From NCBI RefSeq assembly GCF_030463565.1, contig NC_134643.1, positions 167,298,491-167,362,490 on the forward strand: a stretch of 64,000 bases of DNA, given 5' to 3'. The notes below the pieces were generated by a model, which was not told the DNA's origin, did no database searches, and saw only the letters and a program-made list of their open reading frames with translations. The first letter of the stretch is position 1. Every line of letters starts with the position of its first letter. Below are positions 13,901 through 25,976 of the stretch, piece after piece. This stretch comes from Pelecanus crispus (Eukaryota > Chordata > Aves > Pelecaniformes > Pelecanidae). The translations under genes were made by a program, and so were the position numbers.

Positions 13901-16900
13901 TCTGATTAAATACATTTCCTTAATCTCAGCCTTGCAACAGAGACAGTACTGTTGCATTTATTTTTGCTCACAAACTGTTGTTAAAACTGAGACAGAGGAA
14001 TGGTTCTTCCCAGGACTGCCAACAGCAGCACACATGATGTGCAGAAATAGAATCACAGAACCTTGATTTACATCATGTTTTTCTTTCACCCTGAGAGAAA
14101 TTCAGCCTTATTAGTGAATCAGAAAAAAAAACATACACGCTACTAAAACACTGAGACTATATGCATATGTGAATTTCAAAGAGGGGAAAGAAGGTGGAAA
14201 TAAAGGGTAGACAAAGAAACAGGCACAAAGAAATGAGTTACTGTTCTTCCCTCTAACGTGAACTAATTGCATTTTGGGTAAGGATAATCCCCCCCCCCCT
14301 TGACGTTCCATGCGTTCAAAGGTCAAGACTTTTGCTTTTCAACTGTCCCCATCAAATCTTACTCCTTGAAGAAAGCAGCACGAAGCGGCCCCATAGGGCG
14401 CACTCTCAAACTTGGGGGTTAAGGAGTCTGGCTCTGCGCAGTGTAATATTGCATCAGGCACCACCAGCACAGCCCTCAAAGACGAGCACCATAACGCAGC
14501 ACACTTAAACCAGAAGTACAAACAACAAGCAGCGAGCCAAGAGCTTCTAAAGGCTATTCTATTCCAAAATAGCAGGGGCATGGTATTATCACAATTGTAT
14601 TCACTGTATTAACATTCAAAGGGCTCATTTCACCTGTGCTGCTGTGTGACTTTAAGTTAAAAGCAGAGCTCCTCTCTCGATGCTTTAAGAGCATCGATGT
14701 GGGACAAGCCTGGCCCCACTGAAAGCACCCAGCCAAGTGGGAGCCCCTGTGTCCCCATGCCCAGTTACAGAGGAATCACTCCAGCTGCCGCACTAGGTAT
14801 TAAAAATCTTTCTTTCCCAAATGCAGAACTACGTATACATAAGGTAGAGTCCTCAAAACAAGCACCCAGATTGTTGCTATTCCTCCCCACAGTCCGCCGC
14901 AGCATGAGGAATTTCATTAAACTTCCTCAACAGGAGAGCACTAAATAAACACTGTAAATTAAACAAAACTATGCTGATGATCTAGCTGCAATTACTTCCA
15001 ATTGATTTGAGTCTTTATTGTCCCCTCAAGCTTTAAACTTTGTAGATAAAAAAAAGATCAGGCCTTACTGGAGGAATACCAAAGGAGGAGTTACGAAACT
15101 TTCCTTAAACACATTCAAAAGCTTGTCCTCCTGACAAGATTCCAATTAAATTTAGCCTGGAAGTCTAATGAAAAAAATAGGCTCTTCCAGGATTTGTCAT
15201 AAACAACGAAGTTAATGCTTAGAATAAATTCAATCATTGGTTAATAGACACACATACAAATTATAGATTGCTGCAGCATATTTTATTTCACAAAAGTCAG
15301 GCGCTGCCAAAAGACTTTAGGAAACTTTTAACCAGCTGATACTGTACAATCCAGCTCTCAGGCATTTCAGCCTTTCCCAAGTTGAACCAAACTGTTCACT
15401 TGATTGCAACAGGAAACATATGCACAAGAGTGCAGTGGGGATGCTTACTGCAATTACAATATTCTATGGGAAAACAAAAGCAGATATTCTTATTCCACTC
15501 CTGGGAACTCCTCTGCAGAAAAATCCTGGAGTTACTTGCAGATTTTCAAACGTCCTCTTAGGTCCTGTATATATTATCAGGTTGGGCTTATAATTAATTT
15601 TCAGATATTAATTTCATTAGGCTCAATCTACTTGCAAGGGCCAGACCTATTATTCTGATTAACTTTCTCTTCCATGTCTCCAAATCACATTTTCCTTGCC
15701 AAGCTGGAACTGTTCTCAGATCACCATTCTCTAAAATTCATTCCGTTCCGAGGTTAGCGCAGAATTGCCACAGATACAAGGCTTTAAAACTTCTTGAAGC
15801 ATTTTACATTTTCCTGTAGACATTTTTTAGATGTATAGCTACCATTTTCCCTTCACAGCACACATCCAAGCTTCAGTTCCAATCTTAGATGCCTTTAAAG
15901 TGCAAAGAACTTTGTTCAGGTTGGAGGGAGAATTTTGTTTTGACAAAAGCAGGCAGAAAAGTAGAATATAGACTCTCCTCAGGATTTTTTCTACTGAATT
16001 ATGTTTACATCAAAATGAAAAGTCTTTGAGCTTTCTTGAAGGACAGACATCATCTAATTCTGCAGCTATAAATATCCTCATAGCACACTGATTTTGCAGA
16101 AAATCTGAATCCAGAGATGAAGGGGCATACCAAGCTCTCCCTGTTATTTTCTTTACATGACACTGGAAGGGAAAAATGTAGTTCTGTTACCTGCACCCCT
16201 CTATCACATCTATCACAATAGATGGGTACATTCGAGTACACACTCAAACAGCTCACCACCTTACAGCTAACTACTTCAGCTTTAACTAGGTTATTCTTTG
16301 TCCGTGTATTAGCTGTTCTCATCGTACCACCTATTTTCCGCTCTAAGTATTTTAAAAAACAACATAAAAGATGTATTTTCAAACATAACTCCCACTTTTA
16401 AGGAAAGGAACTTTGAAGGAAAATTTGGTAGTTTTATCTAGTGCCCAATGAAATCTTACCAACACATCTAAGGGAGTCAAATACTTGATTAAGAACAATA
16501 CTGCATTCAGTTTTAATGCTTTCACAAACGTGTCTGAATTTTCTTGAATATATAGATTGTTGGGTTGTTGGTTTTTTGTTTTTTTTTTTTTTTAAATCAG
16601 AGGAAAATGAAAAGTCTACAACTTGGTTCCAGAAGAAAATGCTTCTGAACTCCATCTTCTCATCATATGTACAAACACATACATGCATGCTACTCCATCA
16701 CAACGGTGATCTAATTTTTCAGTCATACGCTTGTAGCATGCCGCTTATTAGTCCCTAGCTCTCCTCCATCAGTTACTTTCTCTTCATTCAGGGGGACATG
16801 AATGGCTTCCCTGCTTTGGGTTTTCTCAAGCAGAGAGCTACCATCAAGTGTCATTTGCTCGTCCATTGCTTCAGATGATCCCTGAAGCGTTATTACAACT

Positions 16901-17439
16901 AGAAACTGCTCCAACAATTTCTCTGGTGCCTTAGTGTACAGTTACTGCACACAAAATTAAGAGAGAAATGCTCATGTTCAAGGTATTGCCTGATAATAAT
17001 TTCTTGGTTCTGAATCTGAAATAGTCCTTCATTTGCACTTAAAAAGCTGGACAACTGGAGGTAAACTTCACACAGATATCCTGCTCTTACACTATCACTT
17101 TGGTACTTCATTGGATAAAAGCACACTATTTCATGGCTACGGGAAGCATTTCCAGATAACTGTGGGAAACTGCACTTGGTGTCCATGCGGCCGAGGTTTT
17201 TGATAAAGACTTCACTTTCTGGACAGGTTTTATTAGTGCTATGTTTGTTTTGTCCCCACCTAGAGCCACTATGTAAACGTGTTCGTGTCTGGTGACCAAC
17301 AGAGCTAATAAAAATTGGTTTCCACCCAACTGATACTCTTCCCTCAGCCCCACACAACACAAAAAGCCAGCTGCTGCACGGCTCGCTCCACCACACGCCT
17401 CCTGTCCCGCCAGCCTTCCCAACCCCTCTCTCGACACTG

Positions 17440-17590
17440 TCGTATTTACTCGCTGCTAATTAGAAGGTATGAGGCTGCATTTGCTTTGAGCAGTACCTGT
17501 GTGGCTGTCCAGTCAACACGTGTGCCGATCGGGCAGCTGACAGGCAATGCAGATGACCTCCAGCAACAGCTGCAGTGATTTGAGTCTCTC
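17440..17590. promoter_or_regulatory. Candidate cis-regulatory segment (E-box cluster)
   Basis: Within 150 bp are a TAATTA homeodomain-type core (about 17,457), one CACGTG E-box (about 17,517) and two CAGCTG E-boxes (about 17,534 and 17,568). A TGACAG motif lies between the last two. GC content is above that of the surrounding sequence. Motif clustering is only suggestive; conservation is unknown. Confidence 0.3.
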
Positions 17591-20500
17591 CTCTATCGAG
17601 CACTTACTTTTTTAATTAAGCTTCACTGTTTGTCTCACATGGTTGAAGTTGCCCAACAATTTAGAGACATACAGACAGAGAACAGTCAGAAACAACGAGG
17701 CAGCATTACCATGCAGGCCTTAAGTGTAAATAATATGAAAAAAAAATTGAGATGCAAACACCTGCCCCATAAAATTACCAACAGCAGCTTCCCTCCTACA
17801 AGTCTATTTAGAAATTCTTCTCTTAGAAGTTCACTTTCAACTCACTCATTTTAGGCAAACAGATCCTGTATCCTTGGAATTGTGCCATTTGTGACATCTC
17901 AAAATTCAAATATTATTAGTAAATGCAGAGCTGTGAGCAGCACTTAATTAGAATGCCTTTTAGAACCTTTTTTATATTCAAATGGCAGAGTCACTTGCCC
18001 TTCTCTCCACTGCAATACTATCACACCATCTGCTTTGCCTATGTTTTATTTATTTATTTGCTATTGAGGCACTTTGAGGATATTTTCTGCTAGCTTCAGG
18101 TTCAATATTTATTGACTGTACATTCCAGGTATCTTCTCCTTTTTCGCTTGTTTTATATTTCTTTTCATGGTTGCTAACTATTTTTCATAGTACTGAAAAA
18201 TATACTCAACATTTCAAAGGACATGGGGAAAAATGGTGCTTTGCACCAAAACATTAAACAATTTTGTTTTCCATGCTATGCCAGTTAATTCAGCTAAGCT
18301 GTAAAAATGGCTAATGAACAACACAGGTTACAACAGCACGACCATACAGTTGATCTTCCTACACACACATACTGATGTCTCTGTTTAAAAAGCAACAAAA
18401 CTATTGAATGTTTAACATGTTAAAGGTAAACATTAATGGTTTCAGTTCTTACAAACACAATGCTAAACAGAGATTTTCAGGAGGAATTTCCACAAAAATA
18501 CTAAGAGCTGAGGTCGTCAAATAAAAAGACTGAAAATTACCTCCAAGGAAGTTAACCTTACAGGTTCACACCAAAATAGTCTAACTTCTATAATGTACTG
18601 AGACTACTTGGTACATGAAGTTGTACAAACTCTTGATTGTCCAAAAGGTACAGCAACTGAATCACCTCTTCCTCATTCTCCCTTTCATATTTTTCATATT
18701 GTTAAGGTCCTGAATACTAATCGCTCCCTTGAAAATAGGAACCTCCTGAGAAAAACACACGTCAAATTCTGCAGATTCTTACTTTTACAAGAGCTTTATC
18801 TTCCTTTTTAGCCTTGATGTTTGAGAAAAATAACCTCAGGCAGGACAAACTAAACAAATCATACTTTTCCTTAATCTGAAAAAGACACTACTATTATACA
18901 CCACAGCAAGAGCTGGCCAGAGCCTTCTCAGTTGTAATCACTGTTATTGCAATCATAAGGCTGCAGAGAATTAACAAAATAAAAACAAATCACATTCATT
19001 TCACTTTGATGGTAAGCCATAAGCAGCAGCAAACTCCAGGATAATTTGAGAAATGAGAGAGAGGAATGGAAGAACAGAAAAATCACTCCTCAACTCCTGA
19101 AAGACACCCCATCCTCCCTTCCCATAATCGTAGGAAGACCAGGGTGGCCAGGGAAATGCTCCAAGTCCGTCTGATACCTGCTGTGTTCCCAGAGCCTCTG
19201 AACGATGGGAAGCCCTCCTCCAACTGAACAGTGATATCACCACATCCTCTCTTTTCCTCTTAAGAGGTTTATTTTTAAGATTTATTTTCACTCATTTACT
19301 AACGCAAGAGAAAACACTTCCTATGTAAGTATAGCATGAAAGTCTGCTTGGCATTCCTGCCTCTCTTTGTGCAAGGCTGTGTTTTAAACCCACCCCATAA
19401 TGGAAAAAGGCAGCTACCAAAGACATACTTGCCATTTCATATAATTTAATGGCAACCTTCCCCGCCCCTGAACTTTCAGGCCAAAATCAATGCCATACAA
19501 ACCTGCCAAACAGGAAGTCTAATTATTCTAACATGTGCAACCGAAGCGATACGGAGTTTCACAGTAAAACTGATAAGGAGAGACATAAAAGACTAATGAG
19601 CAGCCTGCCAGTGCTCCATTGCTGGGCTAGCAAAGGTCCCTGCAGAACACCTTTGGTATTGTTCAGTGGGGAGACGGAGGCTGGGACATGTCCAAAAATA
19701 ACACTCAGAGATGGAAGAAATGAATACACAATGTCTGCAGCTCAAGTGCTTAGTCTGGGCAGAGAAAAAAATTATTTGAAAGAGCGTAACCAACAGAAAA
19801 ATGCGCTATGCGGAGCAGAAAGAGCCAATTAAATGTACACAGGTTACTGAGCAGCTAGACTTTCTGTGCCACATTTGCTATTTGAGTAAGTTCACAAATG
19901 TCTTCTTGACCTGTGCCCGTGGTGCAGGTGACTGAAAATAAGGGTCCTTGATTAAGGAGACGCAGTCATCAGTATTATTAGTGACGAGCGATCAAACAAC
20001 TGGTCCTGCAATAATCAGGAGTGAAAGACACATAAAGGCCGACAGTGGCCAGCAGAAGCAGCAGCCCTGGACCAGAGAAGGAAGCAGCCAACAATACCAA
20101 CTCTTGACGATTACTGCTAGGTTTTGCAGTTTACCAGTAAGTCATCTTTTGACCTAGAAAAATGTGTGCTCTTCCCTAGCAACGTTTCATACAAGATAAT
20201 CCAGGTGCCTGAGCAGCCTGTCCCAGAGGCAGCGATCCTATTTCTTCTACGTATACAGCGCATATTACCTGCACTCAAGAGTTGTTTCAAGCAGGGATGG
20301 CTTGCTACTAACGTCTCCATGCAGAAAGTCACAGCTTTTCCTCAAAGCTGTCCATATCATACATGTCCAGCTGCAGGATTTCTGTAATACCTTGCATATT
20401 ATAGAAATGGATGTTTTGGGGAGACCTATACCTTGGGGGAGGAGGGGAAGGTCCCCTTTGGTTGCACAACTTGTCCTTTTCACTTCTGTGTTAACATACC

Positions 20501-21316
20501 CAATGAGGGAGAGCGCTTGAAATGGCAATTTAAAGAGCCTTGTAAGACACTAGAATCACATGTCAAATTGGAGCGCAATAGTCTCTTAACGTACTTTCAT
20601 TATGGAAAATTCAGTCACCCCGCAAGCTCCAAACTATTACTTTGGCCCCCCAAGTCAGCGTATTTGGGAGGAAACTGGGATTGAAGTCATTGTTAACATC
20701 ACTACTCATTTGAGAAATCTTGTACCATGGGACAGCAACCTCCACCACTGATGCCAAAGTAGCAAAAAAAAAAATTATTTTAATAGCAAGCAGCAGAGCA
20801 CTGCATAGGCAAGGCACCACCAGTAAGGGAACCAGCAACACCACGTCCGAGATGTGGTCTCCCACCTTTCAGTGGGCTTTACCACTACACCCAATTTATA
20901 ACCTGTGGAGGAAAACACAGTCTGGAAACACCATCCCTGCCTTATACTAAAATACCACCCAATCCCTTGCAAGTGTTCCTCATGACTAGTAACAAACGTG
21001 TATTGTACAGAAATCTTGTACTGTAAACCTCAGCATCCAGATTTCATGGCTTCAGAAAGTTCCTTCCTCTGTTTTATACAGCAACACAAAAACAGATTTT
21101 ACAGTACGGACTTTACTGCGTAACATTCAAGGGCACATTACAAAAACCAGTTCCCTCTGAGATCAACAGAAAACAGAACTTCAGCACCTCTGTGAACTTC
21201 ACCAACAAGGCTTCATTTCATTTAAGTACCAACTAACAGAGCCACCATTCTTTTTTTCAAGTCCTTTTTGACAACCAAACATTAAAAATAATTTCCCCCA
21301 TGTATGTTTCCAGACT

Positions 21317-21344
21317 AAAAAAAAAAAAAAAAAAAAAAAAAAAA
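21317..21344 (+). repeat. A28 homopolymer
   Basis: Twenty-eight consecutive A's, the longest homopolymer I see in the window. I see no recognisable retroelement directly before it, so it may be simple slippage. Confidence 0.9.
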
Positions 21345-24300
21345 TAGTTGCATACCCTGTTTCTCAAATCCCCCAAAAGGCATATCATATTTTCATTTCT
21401 CACAATATTTAATCGATTCCACTTCACTACAGACAAGGCTAAAAAGCTCATCATGCTGCAATTGATTATAAACAAGATAGTGCCCACATCTATTAAAGAC
21501 TGACCTAATTGTCTGATTCGCCTACATTTCTGCAGGCCAAATTTACTGACATTTTGCACAAATGCAAATTTGAGCCTGATGACCTTTTATACCTCTGTGC
21601 CTTTATAACCAAAAAACCAAGTCACCCCTTTACTCAGCAGTCCATCTGTAAACTACAAACTTCACCATCTACTCAACACCTACCAGTAGAAAAGTGCACG
21701 GAAAAAATAAAAAAAGAAAGAAAATACACAAACTGCAACCTTTCAAGGTCATGAAATTAAGTCTGGAAAAGCCCACACATGCCAATTTCTAAAAGAAGAA
21801 ACAGAAAAAGCAGGACAAGTTGGTGGACCCAAATTCAATAAACAGCATTTTTATCATGCTTTTCTAAAAAAGACAGTATCAAATAAGGACACTGCCATAG
21901 ACAAGCACCATTAAAAAAAACAATGGAAATAAAAAAACAAACCAGAAACCAAACCAGTAACTTTAGTCCCTATCACTGACATCACAGCACAGTATTTAAA
22001 GTATAAGGCAAATACATTGACTCTGCACTAGAATGTAACCAAGATTACTAACACAGAGGTTTAACTGCAGAAAACATCCACTAGAACTTAATTTATGTGT
22101 ATAATCAGGTTCTGCGACCCAATCCTACAGTTGCAAAAAATACTTCCTAATTACAAACCTAAGTTTAAAAAGATGAGTCTAGTCAATTCTACTGAGGTTC
22201 TGGATCTGGATCTCCGCTGCAGTCAGCAAGACGCAGCTCTGCCTTTCCCCAAGCAAAGCAGAGGGCAGGATGAGGTCAGAGCACTGACCTGTGCTTCAAA
22301 TTCCAGTCTCGGGGAAGAGGGACGGACGACCATTACCAACCAGCAAAGACGCAACGTCGTTCTCTGGGCAGCTTTCCACCTTGCAAAACCTGAGGGGACA
22401 CGCTCAGCCGGCAACGTACACGTGATTCTTTAGCCCGCTGGCAGCCCTGAAATTTCTCTGCCCACCAGCCAACTTTTCACTACAAACACTGTGAAAACTA
22501 TATGGTCCCACAGACCATTCTTCCCCAGCTTCCTGCACTAAAAGATCCCAGTTTGGGAGTCACTGCACCAGTCAGCCCCTTTTAGAAATCTGTGCCCAGG
22601 AGCAAGCCAAAGACTTAATGCAAGGATACTTCAAACCAGAGAAGCGTTTCTTCTGCGTAGCTCCATCATGAAGCACACATAATCTAAAAAGCTGCCAGCA
22701 CTGGCAGCCTCATATTCATCAGTGTCAAGAATTTTAATATTTTTTTTAAAAGAGAGATGCTAATTTTCATCATATATGAATTTCTTAAGTGGAAGTTTGG
22801 ATTTTTTCCTAAGTCAAATTAATCTAAAATCAGCAGGGAAAAATTTACTGAATAGCTCTATAAATTCAGAATTCTCTATCTGAATTTTAATGCAGAAATA
22901 CATCTCCTAAAGCAAGTCTTTCTCTTTTCTTTTTCAAGCCATCATTTAAGTGGCTTTTTCCCTTTGGTCATTCATCATCCACAATTTTCTTTCAAAAAGT
23001 TTGGTTACAAGTAGCATGTTTTAAGATATTGATTACACAATGACTAATGAACAGTGTCAACCGGGGGAGGGGAGGTTTTCCAATTTGAAGTCCAGCCATT
23101 AAATAAAAGTCACACATTCAATCTCTTACCAACTTTTGACATTCTGAAGTCCCATGCTACTGCGTGTTAAATATTCTCCCCACTTTCCTAGTTTATATTG
23201 TTTGTTCAAGAAAATAGAGTGCAGAAGAAAAAAGCCACGTTTTAATTGACTATACACAAGATACAGCAAAAAACGAGCAGAGGAATACAGCTTTCTAGCC
23301 CCTTCCCATGACGATGAGAGTTGGCCCTACTGCCAACAATCCCTTCCACGGCTACATGCGAACTTAAGTCTCTGGGGATGAAAGAACTTACAGCGAGTTT
23401 GGGCTGATACAGCGAGGTCTAAGCTTTCAAAAACAGCCATCGTAATTCAGTGTATTACACATAACCCCTCGTCTTTGCAATTTAGAAAGGAAAAGAAAAG
23501 AGACTCCAGCCAACCCTAGAGCAAAACCATACCTAAGAGGACGAAGTTCTGAATTAGAGAGCAAAAACATTAAGCGGGATCCACAAGCCACAGAGCTGCT
23601 ACAATTCGCTCAGCACCAGACACTTCTGATACCAGGCAAGGCCAAGGGGAAAGAAGCTCTCACCTGGCGGCATTAACAGCCCGGTCCTTACACACACAAG
23701 GCTGGCCAGCAAGGTGCACGTCAGGGCAACTACAAGCCCCAGTATGCCAGGCGGGGGGCACAGCACACGCGGCTCCCGTCCGGTCGTGTCAGCCAGCGCA
23801 GAGATTCAGGACCCCAGCAGGTCACACACGTGAGGCACGGCTAAGAGGATTTTGTACTTGCTTGGTACGCGGGACCGTTTCTAAAAGGCTCAGATCCACT
23901 AATTAGCGAGATACCGCAATTCTCGCATAAATCAGCTGTAAGCTTGGGAAGGGGATGTCTTGATTCAGAAGAACGTTCGGGGCTTTTCTTAACTGAACTC
24001 CTTCAGAATTTTTTTTTTTGTTGTTGTTCTTGGCTTGATTCCAACGTCAGCTACTTACTGTAAATACACATGGGAAGCAATACAAAGAGCAAGAGTCAAA
24101 GTATCTGAGAGATACAAATAATAAAACAGCAGAGCAGTACTGTTCCTTTAGAGCAATCATCTTTCCACTCTCCAGGGACAAATCTCTTTGAAGGAAAACC
24201 CTCTTAAGAAGGCTGTGACCGAAAAAGATACGCTACCCATTTCATTTATTTCATGCCAGCAATCAAGCAAATCCAGCAACTTTAAGAAAAAACTCCAAAG

Positions 24301-24946
24301 AGTTTGCATGCGCTTTAAAAAAATTTAAAAACAAAACAAAAAAAAAAAAAAGCCGCCGAATCACGAAAGATAAGGCCTACTACGCACAACCTCCAACTCT
24401 GAAAATAAACTTCTGTTTTCTCAAAACTTTCCCCAGTGGCTGACGCCTGTTTGAGGTGAGATGGTCCCAAAGAGCGGGAAACACTGGGTTTCGGGAGGGG
24501 CGAACTTCCCAGCTCCGGCACGGGCGAGGTGGCGGCAGAGGCGTCGAGGGCACCAGGCCGGAGCCCCCTCGGCGCGCCCCTGGGTGCGAAGGCGGGGGAA
24601 CACCGGCTGCAGCCGCTCAGGGGAGCCGGGCGGGCGGCACCGGCCGGGGCCGAGCGGGGAGCCGGCCGCCGCCGGGCCCACCGCCGCCCAGCCCGGGCCC
24701 TGCGCCCTCGCCGAGCCGCCCTGAGGCCGAGGCGGGGCGGGCGGGAGGCGGGCGGGCCGCCCTCGCACACCCCCCCGGGGCGGCACCTCCCCGCCGGCTG
24801 CCCGCCTGGGATAAACCTGTCCCGGGGCCAGCGGGGACGCCCGTCCCTCCAACTCCGCCCGCCACCGAGCGTCCCCTCAGGGCTCCCGCCCCGCCGCAGG
24901 GCCGCCCGGGGCCCGTCCCACCCGCCGCCGGGGCCGGGTCCCAGCC

Positions 24947-24969
24947 GGGGCGGGTGGGGGGGGGGGGGG
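24947..24969 (+). repeat. G-rich tract with G-quadruplex potential
   Basis: GGGG C GGG T followed by 14 consecutive G's on the plus strand, inside the CpG island and within the putative intron 1 near its donor. The opposite strand is C-rich. Confidence 0.85.
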
Positions 24970-25340
24970 CGAAACAAAAGGCACCAAGTTGAGCGGCCGC
25001 CCTCGCCGCCGCCCGGACTGCGCCCGGCCGCGGTGGCCGGGGGCAGGCGGGGGAGGGAGGGCGGTCCGGGCGCCGAGCCTCCCCGCGGATTTACCCGCGG
25101 TAATAGGGTTAAGCGGGGCTGAGCGGCGCCCGCCGGGCAGCGCGGCCCCGCCGCTGCCACCGCCCGGGGAGGAGGGGGCGGCGGCGGTGCCGGGGGCGGC
25201 CGCCGGTTCCCTGACGCCCTGGCCGCCCCGCGGGCGGGTCCCGCCGCCTGCCCCGCAGCCCTCGCCGCGCTGCCCGGCGGGGCGGGCGCCAGCCGCTGCC
25301 GCTGCCCGCCCGGCCCCATTGTTCGCCCTGCCGCCCTTAC

Positions 25341-25700
25341 CGTGCGCCGGGCCGGGGCTGCGCGGGCTCCCGCGGGCTCTCCTCGCTGCGGCTGGTGCAG
25401 GGGCAGTCGCGCTTGGCCGCCGGAGGTCCGAGCCATTAAAAGCTCCGCGGGGAGGAGAAGGAGAAGGCGGCGGCAGGAGTGGCGGCGGCGGCGGGGGGAG
25501 GAGGCGGACAGCGGGGGGCTCGCAGGAGCAGGGTCGCCATGTCCGGCTTCGCAGCGGGGGGAGCCCACCGGGCCGGGCGCTGAGGAGAAAGGGGGCAGGC
25601 GGCGAGGGAGGAGCGGGGGGAGCCCTGCTGCCGCCTGCAGACCGGGGGAGCGGGAACTGGACGCCGCTCGCCGCGCTGCCGCGGCTGCACCTCCCCTAAC
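25341..25700 (-). other. FARP1: Putative first exon (5' UTR), minus strand; upstream limit unknown
   Basis: The minus strand reads GGCGCACG|GTAAGGGC at 25,348-25,333, a near-perfect splice donor inside the CpG island, so an exon ending at 25,341 is likely. The transcription start cannot be located; the upper limit given is arbitrary. A minus-strand ATG at 25,436 opens 32 codons (MARTSGGQARLPLHQ...) ending in phase 0 at the donor. It has a weak Kozak context at -3. It could be an upstream ORF or an alternative N-terminus, and it does not resemble the FARP1 N-terminus I recall. Confidence 0.45.
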
Positions 25701-25947
25701 CCTGCCCCCTCCCGGAGGGGGAGCCGCCGGCGGGAGGAGGCGGCCGAGAGCCCCCTCCAGCGTTCACAGGCGGCGGCGGCGGCTCGCCATGGCCGCTCGC
25801 CTCAGCGCTGCCGGCGGCGGAGGCAGCGGGGGTGCCCGCCTCGGCGGTGCCGCCCGGCAGCCCGTCGGGGGAAGGGGAGGAGGAGCAGCAACCACCGCCC
25901 TGCGCCGGTGCGGTGCCGGGGGGGGCTGCAGGTACGCCCACCCCCTT

Positions 25948-25976
25948 CCTCCTTCTCCTCCTCCTCCTCCTCCCCC
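25948..25976 (+). repeat. (TCC)n polypyrimidine microsatellite
   Basis: An imperfect TCC/CTC trinucleotide run in the CpG island upstream of the putative minus-strand exon. On the minus strand it is a GGA run. The repeat accounts for apparent proline- or glycine-rich open frames here. Confidence 0.85.

Larger units (their letters stand above)
1..24479. other. Non-coding region, putative FARP1 intron 1
   Basis: AT-rich sequence without any exon I can support. The open frames of 60-165 codons show no recognisable family. Apart from the CR1 elements and low-complexity tracts listed separately it holds unique sequence. Moderately GC-richer islands lie near 9,640-9,780, 10,050-10,430, 17,330-17,590 and 22,200-22,450; these could be regulatory or unrecognised old repeats. 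The intron interpretation depends on the synteny argument for FARP1. Confidence 0.5.

Noticed and set aside
14045..14065. Possible CR1 tail (ATAGAATCACAGAACC)
   Set aside because: The flanking sequence does not continue as CR1.
19684..19693. GGACATGTCC, a perfect p53-type half-site
   Set aside because: A single 10-bp half-site without a partner is expected by chance in 64 kb.
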